Positions 33,801 to 42,929 of a stretch of DNA of 64,000 bases are shown one piece after another. Position 1 is the stretch's first letter, and every line of letters begins with the position of its first letter. The notes under the pieces are model-generated. The model worked only from the letters and a program-made list of their open reading frames with translations, ran no database searches and was not told the DNA's origin. A program made the translations under genes and the position numbers. Source of the stretch: Sphaerulina vaccinii (taxonomy: Eukaryota > Ascomycota > Dothideomycetes > Mycosphaerellales > Mycosphaerellaceae); NCBI GenBank assembly GCA_022570795.1, contig JAKUDP010000010.1, forward strand, positions 434,001-498,000. Reading direction: 5' to 3'.

Positions 33801-34438
33801 CCTAGCCGATCTTCGAGATCTGGCGCCTCAAGAATGCTGCGATCACTAATCAGGATGACAGCAAAACGTGTCTTGAACATAGATCGTGTCAGAGCATTTC
33901 GAATGGCGTTAATATCGCCTCTTAGGCGCTCGTCCTGCGAGGCCTCATTCGCTTGAATCTGAAAGACTGCCAGAAACAAGCAAGGGACTTGTTGTTGATG
34001 TTTCTGTAGCCATAGCGGTGTAAACACTCCATCTGGAAACACAGGAGAGCCTGGCGATAGCGGAGATAGTGGCGAATGTAGCTCAGTATTCCGAGCCACT
34101 GGAGGAGACTCGGAGCCAGGTGATTGTGGTAGCGGAGCAGCTTTTCGAGCAGGTAAAGTGTAGGACCTGCCAACAGTCTTTATCTTGAAACGAACACTTC
34201 CATTGGGTCCTGGTAAAGCTGAAGAGTTCCAAGCATAACCTGTGCCATCTAAACTCCTTAGCGCTTGTAGCAGACGCGTTCCCTGGTCTGAAAGACATTC
34301 TGGAGATTCTGTCGATATTCGAGCACCATATTGGAGATGCCGCCCTGGAGTCGAGGCATCTTCGTCTAGCTCTCCGAATCCTGATACCAAGACTAGTGGG
34401 AGATTATGCTGGACATAGGCAGGCGGATATGCCTCCAT
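30812..34438 (-). CDS. TRAPPC11: TRAPP complex subunit, TRAPPC11/foie-gras family
   Basis: Subunit of the TRAPPIII-type tethering and exchange complex that works in ER-Golgi traffic and autophagy. A single exon encodes 1208 residues, near the family norm. The foie-gras domain is about residues 300-600, with EFRQEMDVAERHFSAAVEEL, SPRWDEARLLSDSTALRIVRCQLWNG, AVQSWVNYKLRMKDL and RRGKGSSTYSWEAWESRWA, typical for the fungal branch. The C-terminal half is beta-rich with an Ig-like pattern, consistent with the gryzun region. An internal low-complexity Ser/Pro patch sits near residue 120. The gene is divergent from the LYR-motif gene with under 190 bases between starts. Confidence 0.9.
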   Translation of the reverse strand: MEAYPPAYVQHNLPLVLVSGFGELDEDASTPGRHLQYGARISTESPECLSDQGTRLLQALRSLDGTGYAWNSSALPGPNGSVRFKIKTVGRSYTLPARKAAPLPQSPGSESPPVARNTELHSPLSPLSPGSPVFPDGVFTPLWLQKHQQQVPCLFLAVFQIQANEASQDERLRGDINAIRNALTRSMFKTRFAVILISDRSILEAPDLEDRLGTIRRATNLDSKTGLFFMPPITTEAEITTFVLDTMRLLQPSCIDYYRDLTKHARRKKARGGPPPLSGTPVGGASQATTQSGWNVRYEIKQGIFAEFRQEMDVAERHFSAAVEELFSTEGGVFETTSNWSPRWDEARLLSDSTALRIVRCQLWNGQTTGAVQSWVNYKLRMKDLIDRRGKGSSTYSWEAWESRWASIMAQLVQLADITPLRVSSDTSSDRAEVQVYAPPEKAAAAMDRLPPWYSLHHSGYWLRLFAKGIRSRWEKALAIPEEDRLSPGQSPASSVAKRWKSYDGYLVPDPHQEAPLSGEGVYDHAAELGIACIRAAEEFDTRQQARMSEQIKLELAEDLIGAGRRSDALQLLVTLWKSSTWRKDDWLVPFERLLHMLLDCVRHDESYIYIVPSASWELLAVAHDGSANVSASLADCLHEREVPGLITLSYVNKSGLCPFTAHFAFGTLNSYVGETQECQLVLTFNAPSTAPPIDLASVIVSLGDKHIHIRHKAEKPDDTSATSLQTLDPLRELENGILGTTADLRFKARDAKVLNFDVILRDARVHDVAEIVINVETSKFRLSHTLTQQSILPITRWHILTDGKLDTVLLPHMDSRAMTILPKPPKLRIALQNQRAQYFTDEHIRLSIELYNEESEAITGTIAPRIPSNDDQALDLKWADDDHLEVSKVISNLAASASVTIELLVYAPPEASTVTLALDMQYELTSDSSTNLFKTATFDLQFVPAFEAKFTFAPRLHPAPWPSYFSESTTDAPDGVKQLWNLGSQLSSLTEQDILVRKLELLVHEVQGNASCTIENAIHEQEFPIHAGEKRLSDFQLTAQKFSLDDRRPTYLDLSLIVTWSTGTAIEEAETIIAAPRLTIPTSEPRVLCTIDHSDDSEHYILQYHLENPSTHFLTFALTMEASDEFGFSGRKYRALSLAPLSREQVEYRLLLHKELEDGEEGYWIRPILQVVDSYYNKNLRVNPGGDRVKLGIEQEIMVWIGEGENQ

Positions 34439-34625
34439 ACTGTCTGTTTCAAGACGTTCCTTTCGTTACCGCTGCATGTTGGCTGGAAGAAAACTTGATT
34501 GTTGTTGTTGATGTCCAGCAAGAGGTCAGGTAGTTGCTCGATATGGCTGCCTTAGTCAGCCTTAGGAAGCCATTCTCGTAGCTCTCTTCACTCTCTTTAC
34601 ACAAGCACCACGAAATGAATCTTAT
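34439..34625. promoter_or_regulatory. Bidirectional promoter region
   Basis: 187 bases separate the TRAPPC11-like start (-) and the LYR-motif gene start (+). The two promoters must share this space. No specific operator was identified. Confidence 0.45.
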
Positions 34626-35908
34626 ATGCCAAAGTTTGTCATTGCCCACAGATCGGGCGCTCACAGACTGGCTGCAATCGCCCTGTACCGCGCCCTCGTC
34701 TCGCAATGTAGGAAGCTAGACATTCCCGCCGAGCGCGGCGACGAACTGCACAATCTCATCAAGAACCGCTTCTCGAGCTTCCGACACACGACTTCCCATC
34801 GCGAGCTCAAGCTGCTGTTCGAAGCCGGCTACGAAGCCGTGGACCATCTGGATGCTGCAGTCGCGGGCGAGGACAAGAGCAAGCAATATGTCTTGGATCT
34901 GCTGCGAAGAGCTCCTTACGGCGCGAAGAAGGGCAATGCCGTGACGAGGCGCTTCGTCAGTGAGGACTACAATGATCCGTTTGGCAGCAATGGTCAAGAC
35001 GGTCAAGTGCAGTCTGTTGATGGAGAGGAGAGTGCTGGAGGAAGTGCCAACAAGGAAGCACAAGAAGACGTCGTCAAGCCGCTGGTTACGAAGCGCTTCG
35101 CCGGGCTTGATTCAGCGTTATTCAGAAAGTACTACGTTGATATGGAGACCGAAGCCAGCCATCGTGAGTACGCGAACTTCATGAACAGCAACAAGAGATC
35201 GGGTAATGACCCAACGGACGGGAGCGATGACCCACCCATCACGTTCTATGCATCACTCAAAAGCAGTCCTGTGCATCGTCCATTGGCAGAGTCCCCATCT
35301 GAAATCGCGACTCCACGCACCTCGATCTTCGAGCGGGCCATATCGCGTGAAGAGCTAGGAGGTACTGGAAAACGACAAATCCCCAAGATCTTCAGCGCCA
35401 ATCAAATCCCCGTCCTGCGCTTCAAGAAGCCTCAATCACCAACCTTGACAGGTTACCTCAACTCGCGCATCAAGCAACGACAGAAACGTCACGATATTCG
35501 ACACGCTCTGGAGGCTCAACTGCAGCTCGCTCGTCTGGAAGATCAGTGGGATGCTATACTGGACGACCACGCCGGAATCAATCGTGAGGACTCTGAAGAG
35601 ATGTTCCTTGTGAATAATGCTCTTAGCACTGCGCGTATGGAACACCGGTGGGAAAGAGAAATCCAATTTCAGTTGAGTCAGGTCAATGAGTCACTCAATG
35701 AGGAGAAGGCCAAGAATCGTGCCATGGCTGAGAAGATGTATGCGGTCATCGATCGAGAGACCAAGTTGGCTGAAGAAGAGCGGAAGCAAGAGCAGTGGGA
35801 AGAAGAACGGCGGAAGCGCGAAGTAGCAGAGGGACTCGAAGGACTGAGTGATATGGTGGGCGATATCATGGAGGCTGGTGACAGTGACTATCGACCATTG
35901 AGGTGAAG
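34626..35908 (+). CDS. LYR-motif protein, probably mitochondrial
   Basis: A single exon of 426 residues. Residues 12-80 form a Complex1_LYR-like domain: AAIALYRALVSQCRKLDIP holds the Leu-Tyr-Arg triplet, followed by helices ending in FRHTTSHRELKLLFEAGYEAVDHL. LYR proteins bind the mitochondrial acyl carrier protein and help assemble respiratory complexes or Fe-S enzymes, or serve mitoribosomes. The remaining ~340 residues are long for this family: an acidic Ser-rich linker, an LTGYLNSRIKQRQKRHDIRH segment, then a Glu/Arg/Lys-rich coiled coil (about 345-400). Such extended versions occur in filamentous fungi and may be mitoribosomal factors; that is inference. Confidence 0.8.
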
Positions 35909-35948
35909 AGATTGGATTTAGTAGCAGAAGAAACCATTGCGTCTCCGC

Positions 35949-37571
35949 TCATCCACGATTTCCACGACCAGCACCTAGGTGAACTGAACCATCGGGCTCA
36001 ACCACTCCACGAGCAGTGCCTCCTAGATCCTCTGTCATCGACAGGTCTTCAATGAAGCAGCTGGCCACGAATGCCGCCCCGCCACTACTGTGCATGCAAT
36101 CCAGACCCGACCCAATGCGAAGGTCAAAGCTACGCCTACGGCATCTCGCTGCAGGGCTTGTCCTGGACCATTGAGACGAATCGCAGCAAGGTCCCGTTGT
36201 ATAGCTTCAATCAGCTCTGGTGAGACGTCAGTGGCTAACAGAGCACTCGTCTGCGTCCGCAGCTCGTTAGACAGAATGACTTGGCCAATGACAAGTCCAA
36301 TAGCAGAGCTTATCGTGCGCAGAAAGATGGCTGTGGCGTACGCGCTGGACACGTCCTCTTGGGTCACAGCAGCTTGAAGGCCGATGAGCGGTGCTTGGAA
36401 CAGTGGACCGATTCCGACTGCCAGGATCAATTGAAAGATTACGATACGTGATAAGTTCTTGTAGCTTGGAAATGTGATGCAGAGGCCAAGCCCCAGTGCA
36501 AGCCACGCTGCACTTACACGTGTGATGTTGGCATATCGTCCAGTGCGGCGGATCATCAAGGCAGCTGCAACGGTGACTACCGTCGTCGGTACTGCGGTGA
36601 GCAGGAGCCAAAGACCGACATCGAATACCCCGATCTCCAGTACGAGCTCGAAGTAGATTGGTATGTAGTCCAATGCCACGATGTACGCGAAGCCATGCAA
36701 AGCAGACACTGACAAGCAAGCGGCCGCTGTCCTATTGCTGAACATTCGTAGAGGCATTATGGACCTCACCCTCTTCACTGATCGATGCTTTTGCTGAATG
36801 ACGAAGAGTATGAGGATCATGGATCCCACTGTTAGAAGAGTGACTACCATAGCAGAGTTCCAAGGATGAAAGATGCCCCCAAGCTGTAGACCAACGAGAA
36901 GAGTAGTCGTGCCGGAGGTGATCAGTACCATGCCCATTGCATCGATGCGCTTCAGCTCTCGCCAGTCCGATAGCTTGAGCAGCGGGAATGGCAAGAAGAT
37001 CAACACCAAGACCATAGTGAGCGCCGTCTGACAACTGTTAGTAAGTTCGGGATTGATGTGCTGATCGTCTAGGACTCACAATTGGCAAATTGATCCAGAA
37101 GATCCATTGCCAGCCTACATACTGAGTCAAAGCTCCTCCCACTATCGGTGCAAGCACTGCTCCAATGCAGCTGGCACCAGCATACTGCGCGATATACAGA
37201 CCTCTTTCCCTCAACGGGAAGAGGTCTGCCATACATACGTTCGCCATGACAGTGAAAGCTCCCTCTCCAACTCCCTGAATCACACGACCTATTATGAGCA
37301 TTTCTGAGCTTTGGGCAGTTGCAGCCAAACTACTCCCGAGGAAGAACAACATCAGCCCAATCGTCAGCACCAGTTTCCGCCCAAATGCATCTGATATCGG
37401 CTCCCATACTGGCATCGAAATCGCGCCGGCTAGCAGGTATGATGAACCGGCCCAGGGGTACTCAGTAGATGTCATAGCCAGGTCGTTTGATATGGAAGGT
37501 AATGCCACACTCATTATGACTGAGTCCATTGAGACTAGTGCGCCTCCTAAGCAGATGGATGTCGTGACCAT
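35949..37571 (-). CDS. DHA2-type MFS drug/efflux transporter with a 3' frameshift
   Basis: Predicted 14-helix proton antiporter of the DHA2 group, the class that exports toxins and drugs. Exon 1 ends at 37080 and exon 2 starts at 37027 (ACGGCGCTC after TTGTCAG). Signatures: LVSMDSVIMSVALPSI in helix 1, SDAFGRKLVL, IIGRVIQGVGEGAF, the motif-C-like GAVLAPIVGGALTQYVGWQWIFWINLPI. The frame as read stops at 36035 after AGRHSWPAASLKTCR. In the next frame the expected family tail continues (SCFIEDLSMTEDLGG) to a stop at 35949, so one base seems missing in the G4 run at 36077-36080. The start is uncertain: the frame is open to about 37675 without ATG, so 37571 is a conservative choice and a further 5' exon is possible. 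Confidence 0.78.
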
Positions 37572-37622
37572 TGGAATCTGGAGTCTTTTGTGAAGCCTAG
37601 CTGATGTTGACAGTGAGCTCAC

Positions 37623-38473
37623 ATCGTGGGTACCAGGATTTGAAGCACTTGTACGAGTAGAGTCTGAATCGTTGCGGAAATTTTAATCTAGCTCCATGAT
37701 CAGCCTAGGGTAGGCATGTAGGTGTGATTGGCACTTCTGGGCATGGTAAAGTACAAGATCGCTGGGACGAATTGATTTTGCCTCCCAGCTGGTTCAAGTA
37801 CGAAGATGGCTTGCCATGTCACTGACAGAGCAGTCGACACTTGCTACAGCTATGTACGTGGTCATGCTATTGAACATGTCGACAGACCTTTCGTGAATGA
37901 GCCCGACCACGACGCAGAATTGAAGTATCGAAGTGAATGGACACAATCTCGTCGAATTGTCATCGTGCGCCATGTTGACTGGAATGTTATTATTGGCAGA
38001 GCTTATGCATGTGCTGCGCTCGATTGGTGAATTACCTGCGGCACAGTACGCATTGCCTTCAGCGATCAGAACGGTAACGAGAACGAGGGAAGCGCGAAGA
38101 ATGGGCATTTGTACAAGCAGAGCTCACGACAGGTGTTGAGTGGTAGCCGAGCGACGCGCGTGTTAGGTCGGTCGTTCTTGTAGACGAAGAAGCAACTATA
38201 CACCTTGGCTTTCTTTCGGACCTGGAAGTAAGCTCTGCTCTCATGAAGCTGACACCAAGCTCAGCCGAGTCTTGCTAAAGTGGAGATGTACAATGAAGTG
38301 CTGATGATGGTGAAAGCTGGACGTCTCTAGCTCTTTCGGTCTAATATCGTCTCTATCATAATTAGTCTTTTCTTGCATAGTGCTTCTTTCTTGTCATTTC
38401 TCTGCGGCGGAGTGATCTACGACCAGTAGCCGCATCACATCAACATAAGCGATAATGGCTCCAGTGCATGGCC
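37623..38473. other. Region with one candidate small secreted protein
   Basis: Apart from the small secreted-protein candidate at 37794-38108 I see nothing here. The left part should hold the MFS gene promoter. Confidence 0.4.
37794..38108 (-). CDS. Candidate small secreted cysteine-containing protein
   Basis: An ATG-initiated frame of 104 residues. MPILRASLVLVTVLIAEGNA looks like a cleavable signal peptide: one Arg, a hydrophobic core, small residues before the probable cut. The mature ~84 residues hold five cysteines and two NxS/T sites but no recognised domain. Small, Cys-containing secreted proteins are the usual form of fungal effectors and cell-surface peptides. There is no splice or homology support, and a GTAATT near residue 25 could be a donor that changes the C-terminus. 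Chance remains a real possibility. Confidence 0.35.
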   Translation of the reverse strand: MPILRASLVLVTVLIAEGNAYCAAGNSPIERSTCISSANNNIPVNMAHDDNSTRLCPFTSILQFCVVVGLIHERSVDMFNSMTTYIAVASVDCSVSDMASHLRT

Positions 38474-38851
38474 TCAGAACTCATGCGAAACGGCAAACGT
38501 GCTCATCATCTGATCCATCTCTTTGCTTATAGACGATCGTTTGCGCTCCTTTGCAGGCGTGATGTTGCTATCTTTTGCTGGCACGTCGTCCACGAAAGCA
38601 TCGTACAGTGAGTACTTCCACGATGGTACTCCTGAAAATAAGGCGTCCTGTTGCGCTCTCTTTGCCTTCGATCTCAGCGTAGAAACGGGCGCGCCTGATG
38701 GTTCCGCGTAAGATAGACGTGTTGGTAAAGCTGTGATGCTGTTGGCTGCATCAAGCATAGTCGTCTGGGGTCCTTTCCGGTGAGGTGCAGCAGGCGCAGG
38801 TCCTCTGCCGTTCAGCTCTGGCATCTTCGTGGATCTCGGTATACTGAACAT
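38474..38851 (-). CDS. Small hypothetical protein
   Basis: A 125-residue frame starting MFSIPRSTKMPELNG; the frame is open 14 codons further up to a TAG but without ATG. The sequence is Pro/Ser/Lys-rich and mostly disordered, with a more structured patch SGVPSWKYSLYDAFVDDVP and a C-terminal KERKRSSISKEMDQMMSTF. I recognise no family. It lies just downstream of the Zn(II)2Cys6 gene on the same strand with about 170 bases between them, so it could be a separate gene or part of a longer 3' UTR. Confidence 0.45.
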   Translation of the reverse strand: MFSIPRSTKMPELNGRGPAPAAPHRKGPQTTMLDAANSITALPTRLSYAEPSGAPVSTLRSKAKRAQQDALFSGVPSWKYSLYDAFVDDVPAKDSNITPAKERKRSSISKEMDQMMSTFAVSHEF

Positions 38852-39021
38852 CGGCTCAGGCGGCCTGCCGTCACTGCCCTGTACGTGCGCCACTGGTCGC
38901 TACCCAGAGTGAGTGGCTATGACTGCCAGCGTCCTGCTATCGGAGACCATGCTGGTCATATGACCAAGCGCCGCTGCTGGCATGTCATCATTGAACGGAA
39001 GCTGATGAACATCAGCATACA

Positions 39022-41525
39022 TTATCCATGCGTATCGATGTTCCAAGGATTATGAGAGGTTGGTGGTACCGCATTCTCTTCATCCAAAGTGTCCGGATTT
39101 CCTCCGGGGCCGCCGTAGCCACCCCAGTTCGCGAACTGCGACGCTGGATGAACTCGAGCTTGCTGCGCTGCAGACTGCTGAGGTTGCGTAGCCATCGGCG
39201 CACCATTGTTGAAGTTATAAACTGGTTGCTGAAAGTATGACTGTGGTTGTTGCTGCTGGTATTGTTGATGCTGTTGTCCATATGAGGCTCCTTGCCCATG
39301 TGCTAGTGGTGGAGTGGTTTGGTACACTGGGGGCTGCTCAAGATAGTGCTGTATCGGCGGACTAACCTGGTGCATGGAAGCATGTACCGAGCCAGGGGTA
39401 TGTTGCAAAGGGGGCGAAGATGTCTGATACATCGACTGTCCAGAAGCCAGTGGTGATCCTCCATACGAAAGGCTTCCACCGGTAGTGCTTGAAACCGAAG
39501 GTGTCGATCCATGCCAGGTGCTCTGTCTCCGCGCTAGACCCTCCAGTTCACGCAATCTCGAGTTGAGCTCATCGAGCATGGTAGAAGTCTCTGCTTGGTA
39601 GCGTTGGTTCCAGCTATAGTATTTTAGTAGGCGTACTTGTGTCAATAAGTAGCGTCAAGCTTACCTCATATATCCCCAGCGAATCCCAAACTTTGATAGG
39701 CATTCCGTTATCTGCTTGATACATGAGATACTGCGAGCAGTATTGAACCTAAGTACTGTGTCTCCTGTTGGTAGTGCCGCGACGGGCATCTGTGGTGGTG
39801 CTGCCGCCGTAGGTTTCACTTCTGGATGCGCTGGGATATGGCCTGCCAGCAGGCCTTCGGTGTTGTGTTGTAGCACATCAAGGAATTGTCGTCCAGTCAT
39901 ATAAACGCGCATAGCATCGTAGAAAGTCAGAGGTGAGGTGTAGTTCGGGTCACTGATCAGGCGAAGCATTAGATCCGCATATCGTGTGCAGTACTCAAAG
40001 ATGAGCTTCTGTGCGAACGGATGCACCACTGGCACTCTTGGTGAGGGTGACAGAACATAGACATAGGAGTAGAGCAAATCCAGCTCAAAGAAGGCTCGCA
40101 TGTTGGGTGACATCGAAGACGGCAAGGCATCGAACCATTTGCGCATCGAATCGCAGGTATCCCAGATGTAGTGATAGGGCTCTTCCCAGCGGCTTCGACC
40201 TGACTGGAACAGGTCACTGTACCACTGAGACTGTATCTGGCGCAGTTTGATGAGATCTGCAACGTGTTCAAAGGACTGAAGCCATAGGCCTTGTGAAGTA
40301 TTGGGAAGTGGCGAAGTTGGCGCCGAATTGGGCTGCTTCGAGAATGGTATCTTAACTCTGGCACTATCGTCCGAGAAGGAGAATGCGCGAGTCTGTACGA
40401 GAGATGTAGATCGATCCAGGGCATAAACGCAGTGGTAGACTCTGCGTCTCAAGTCCAGCTTCGCTTTGGGCATGGCCGTACCTTTGGGAGGATCCTGGTG
40501 CAAGCCGAGATCCACCATTGCTCGTGAAGCCGCTCCGATAAGCTCCCAGGAGTCGAAATGATGAGGGTCGAGCATAGCAAACTCCGTGAGAAGGATAAGA
40601 GCTTGTATGCTAGCAATTTCTCCAGGACGAAGTACGTCTTCAGAATAGCTCAAAGTGGCACATATGTGGCCTATGGATTCCATATAGCGCTGATCGCCAC
40701 GCTGTTCTGACATGGACGCACTAGAGATAGCCAGCACGGCTCTCACCATGAACTGGTCGTGCGGTGTCGCTTGTTGCTGATTTCGTGAATAGACATTATC
40801 GACAGAGCCCCAGAAGCTGGCCTCGTCAAACATTGGCAGAAGGATGAAGATGTTGTTGAGATAGTGCTGAATAAGGGAAGTAGCCTGATGCCGAGCTGGC
40901 AGCTCTTGTGCCATTGACTTCGGAAGTGGCTCTTTGCTGCTAGCCCACAGGATCAACCTCGCGTATGACATGGCACTAGTAAATCCATAGAAGTCTCGTG
41001 CGGTGGCATTCACAGACAGAAAGCCAAAGTCGGAGACCAGATCGTCAATAGTAGCGGCTTCCTTGCGCCTCATAGCCTTCGTCTGGTTGGGTGTATTTGG
41101 CGTCGGCGGTTCCTGTACTTGATATGATTGGCGTCGTGCTGCAAATTCGTCCTCGTGCATATCGACGACTGACGGCTTCCTGGCGCGAGCGTCTTCCAGC
41201 TTCTCCTTGAGCTTCTCGATCCGAGTCTCCAGCGTGGATACATAGCTACGTTCTTTGCCTCGTGCAAACTGGTCATTAGTACTCGTGCATTCAGCGGCTC
41301 TTCCATTCTTCTCGCACGAAGAGCATGCAGGCAGTTTGCCATCGCACTTGATCTTCGCATTTCGACATCTCGAGCAAGCAGCAACTGGCCTAAACACGTG
41401 CGATTATGTTAGCGAGGTATCCCGCACTTTGCGGTAGGTGAAAGATCATACCGCGAGACCTTGAGTATAGGCGTTTCCAGAGGCATCAGGCCCTTGGCGT
41501 CGAAGTCACCGAGATCTTGCGCCAT
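39022..41525 (-). CDS. Zn(II)2Cys6 fungal transcription factor with glutamine-rich tail
   Basis: Nuclear DNA-binding regulator of 796 residues from three exons: 41525-41452, 41389-39665 and 39613-39022. The first exon (MAQDLGDFDAKGL) joins through a CTAAC branch and TTTAG acceptor so that KVSR runs into PVAACSRCRNAKIKCDGKL. The zinc cluster is complete: CSRCRNAKIKC, then CSSCEKNGRAAEC. A coiled coil follows (SYVSTLETRIEKLKEKLED). The fungal-specific middle homology domain is at about 180-520 (RAVLAISSASMSEQRGD, DLRRRVYHCVYALDRS). The C-terminus is Gln/Pro/Tyr/Ser-rich, likely an activation region. Target genes are unknown. It faces another regulator of the same class 1.4 kb away. Confidence 0.9.
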
Positions 41526-42929
41526 ATCGTCAGCTTTGCAAGTTCTCAACACAACTCGCCACTGGGGCACGCCCAGCAAACATCTGGTATGGGATTGCAG
41601 GGAGTGATGCAGCTTATACCGCCTGCTCTCCAAAACATGCCCTAGTAATCGAGGCGGCCCCAAAGCAGGCGCACAGCTGGGCTGAACGTACCTGTAGCAC
41701 AGCTGCGTCTTTGGTCCCACCACGTCAAGCCACTCGAGCTGGCATTGGCCAGCAGCAGCACGTTAAAAAGGGCCGACCGATGCGTTCGACACCATGCGAC
41801 GCTGGCGGCAGGTCTGCAGTCGTCGTTTTCCAGTTGGGGCTGGCCCGACAACGTGGGAGGAGAGATTCACGCACGCCAAAGAAAGTGAAGCCACGACCTC
41901 GGGACGCTGATCCAGAAGACTTTCTTCACTCCTCCCGAAGCGGGTACAACGTAGCCGTATGGGTGCTTGAGAGATATGGAAGGTACGGCAGCATGTGCGT
42001 CTTAGGAGTGGCCGGCAAGTGACTCGGCCGATGAAGAACTGAAATCAGAGAGAAGAACCAAGATTAGGAGGTTTTGTCCAATTGCCTGGAATGGAACACG
42101 TCCTCCGACGTGTCACTGCGCTCATATACAACACACGTCGATGCTCAAGAGCTTGATCACTCAACACACCGTCACAGTACTGTTTACATATCTGAAGAGG
42201 AGCGGTCAAAGTAGCGGAGAGGCGTCTGTACTTCTTCTTCGCATATGCAAGTACCATCAGAGGGCTTGGGCTTATCCTCTTCTGCCCAGCTTAGGCTTTT
42301 CTGTGGCTTTTGGCGACACAGAGTTGACGATACACATCTCAAACCAGACCCCGCCTGCGCAGCCTGCCGTTTGTCTAGAAAGCTTTAGAAAATCATTCCT
42401 TTGCCGTTCCTTCTGCCCTACGGCTCTCACTGCCTGCAAAGCTTCGCGTGGCTCAGCCCAACGACTCACAGCAGCGGTGTCGCAGGTCCGCTAAAAAAAA
42501 AAGTCGATCTCAGCAAGCGCAACGGGTTAAATTGACAGGCGAACCAATAGCTGCGTGAGGAAGCCTTTCCAGGTTTCGGCTGATATACATGTGGGGTCCT
42601 TTTCGTTTCTTCAGGGAAGGTCGAGATAGGTGCTACCGTAGATCGGACTTGGTCCGTTAATGGCATTCGTGCAGTCTGGTGGATGTCTTAGGCCTTCTAG
42701 GCTGCTCCTCTTGCCTTGTGAACTTCCAGCATATAATATCTTCGTACTCGTACTATAGATGTACCACGATTGAGCACGCCTGACTCACCACGCCGCGTAA
42801 CACCATCACCACTGGTCCGGAGTAGCACTGCTCAGTAGCACAGGCGAGGTCCAGGGAATCGAGGCGCGAATGCTCATGGCACGTTTGCGCTCGTGAGCAG
42901 AAGCCAATTCCTCCTTCCATAGACAGAAG
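41526..42929. promoter_or_regulatory. Shared 1.4-kb divergent regulatory region
   Basis: Lies between two head-to-head Zn(II)2Cys6 genes. It contains an A10 tract near 42494 and short chance frames. No specific binding-site array was identified by eye. Confidence 0.4.
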
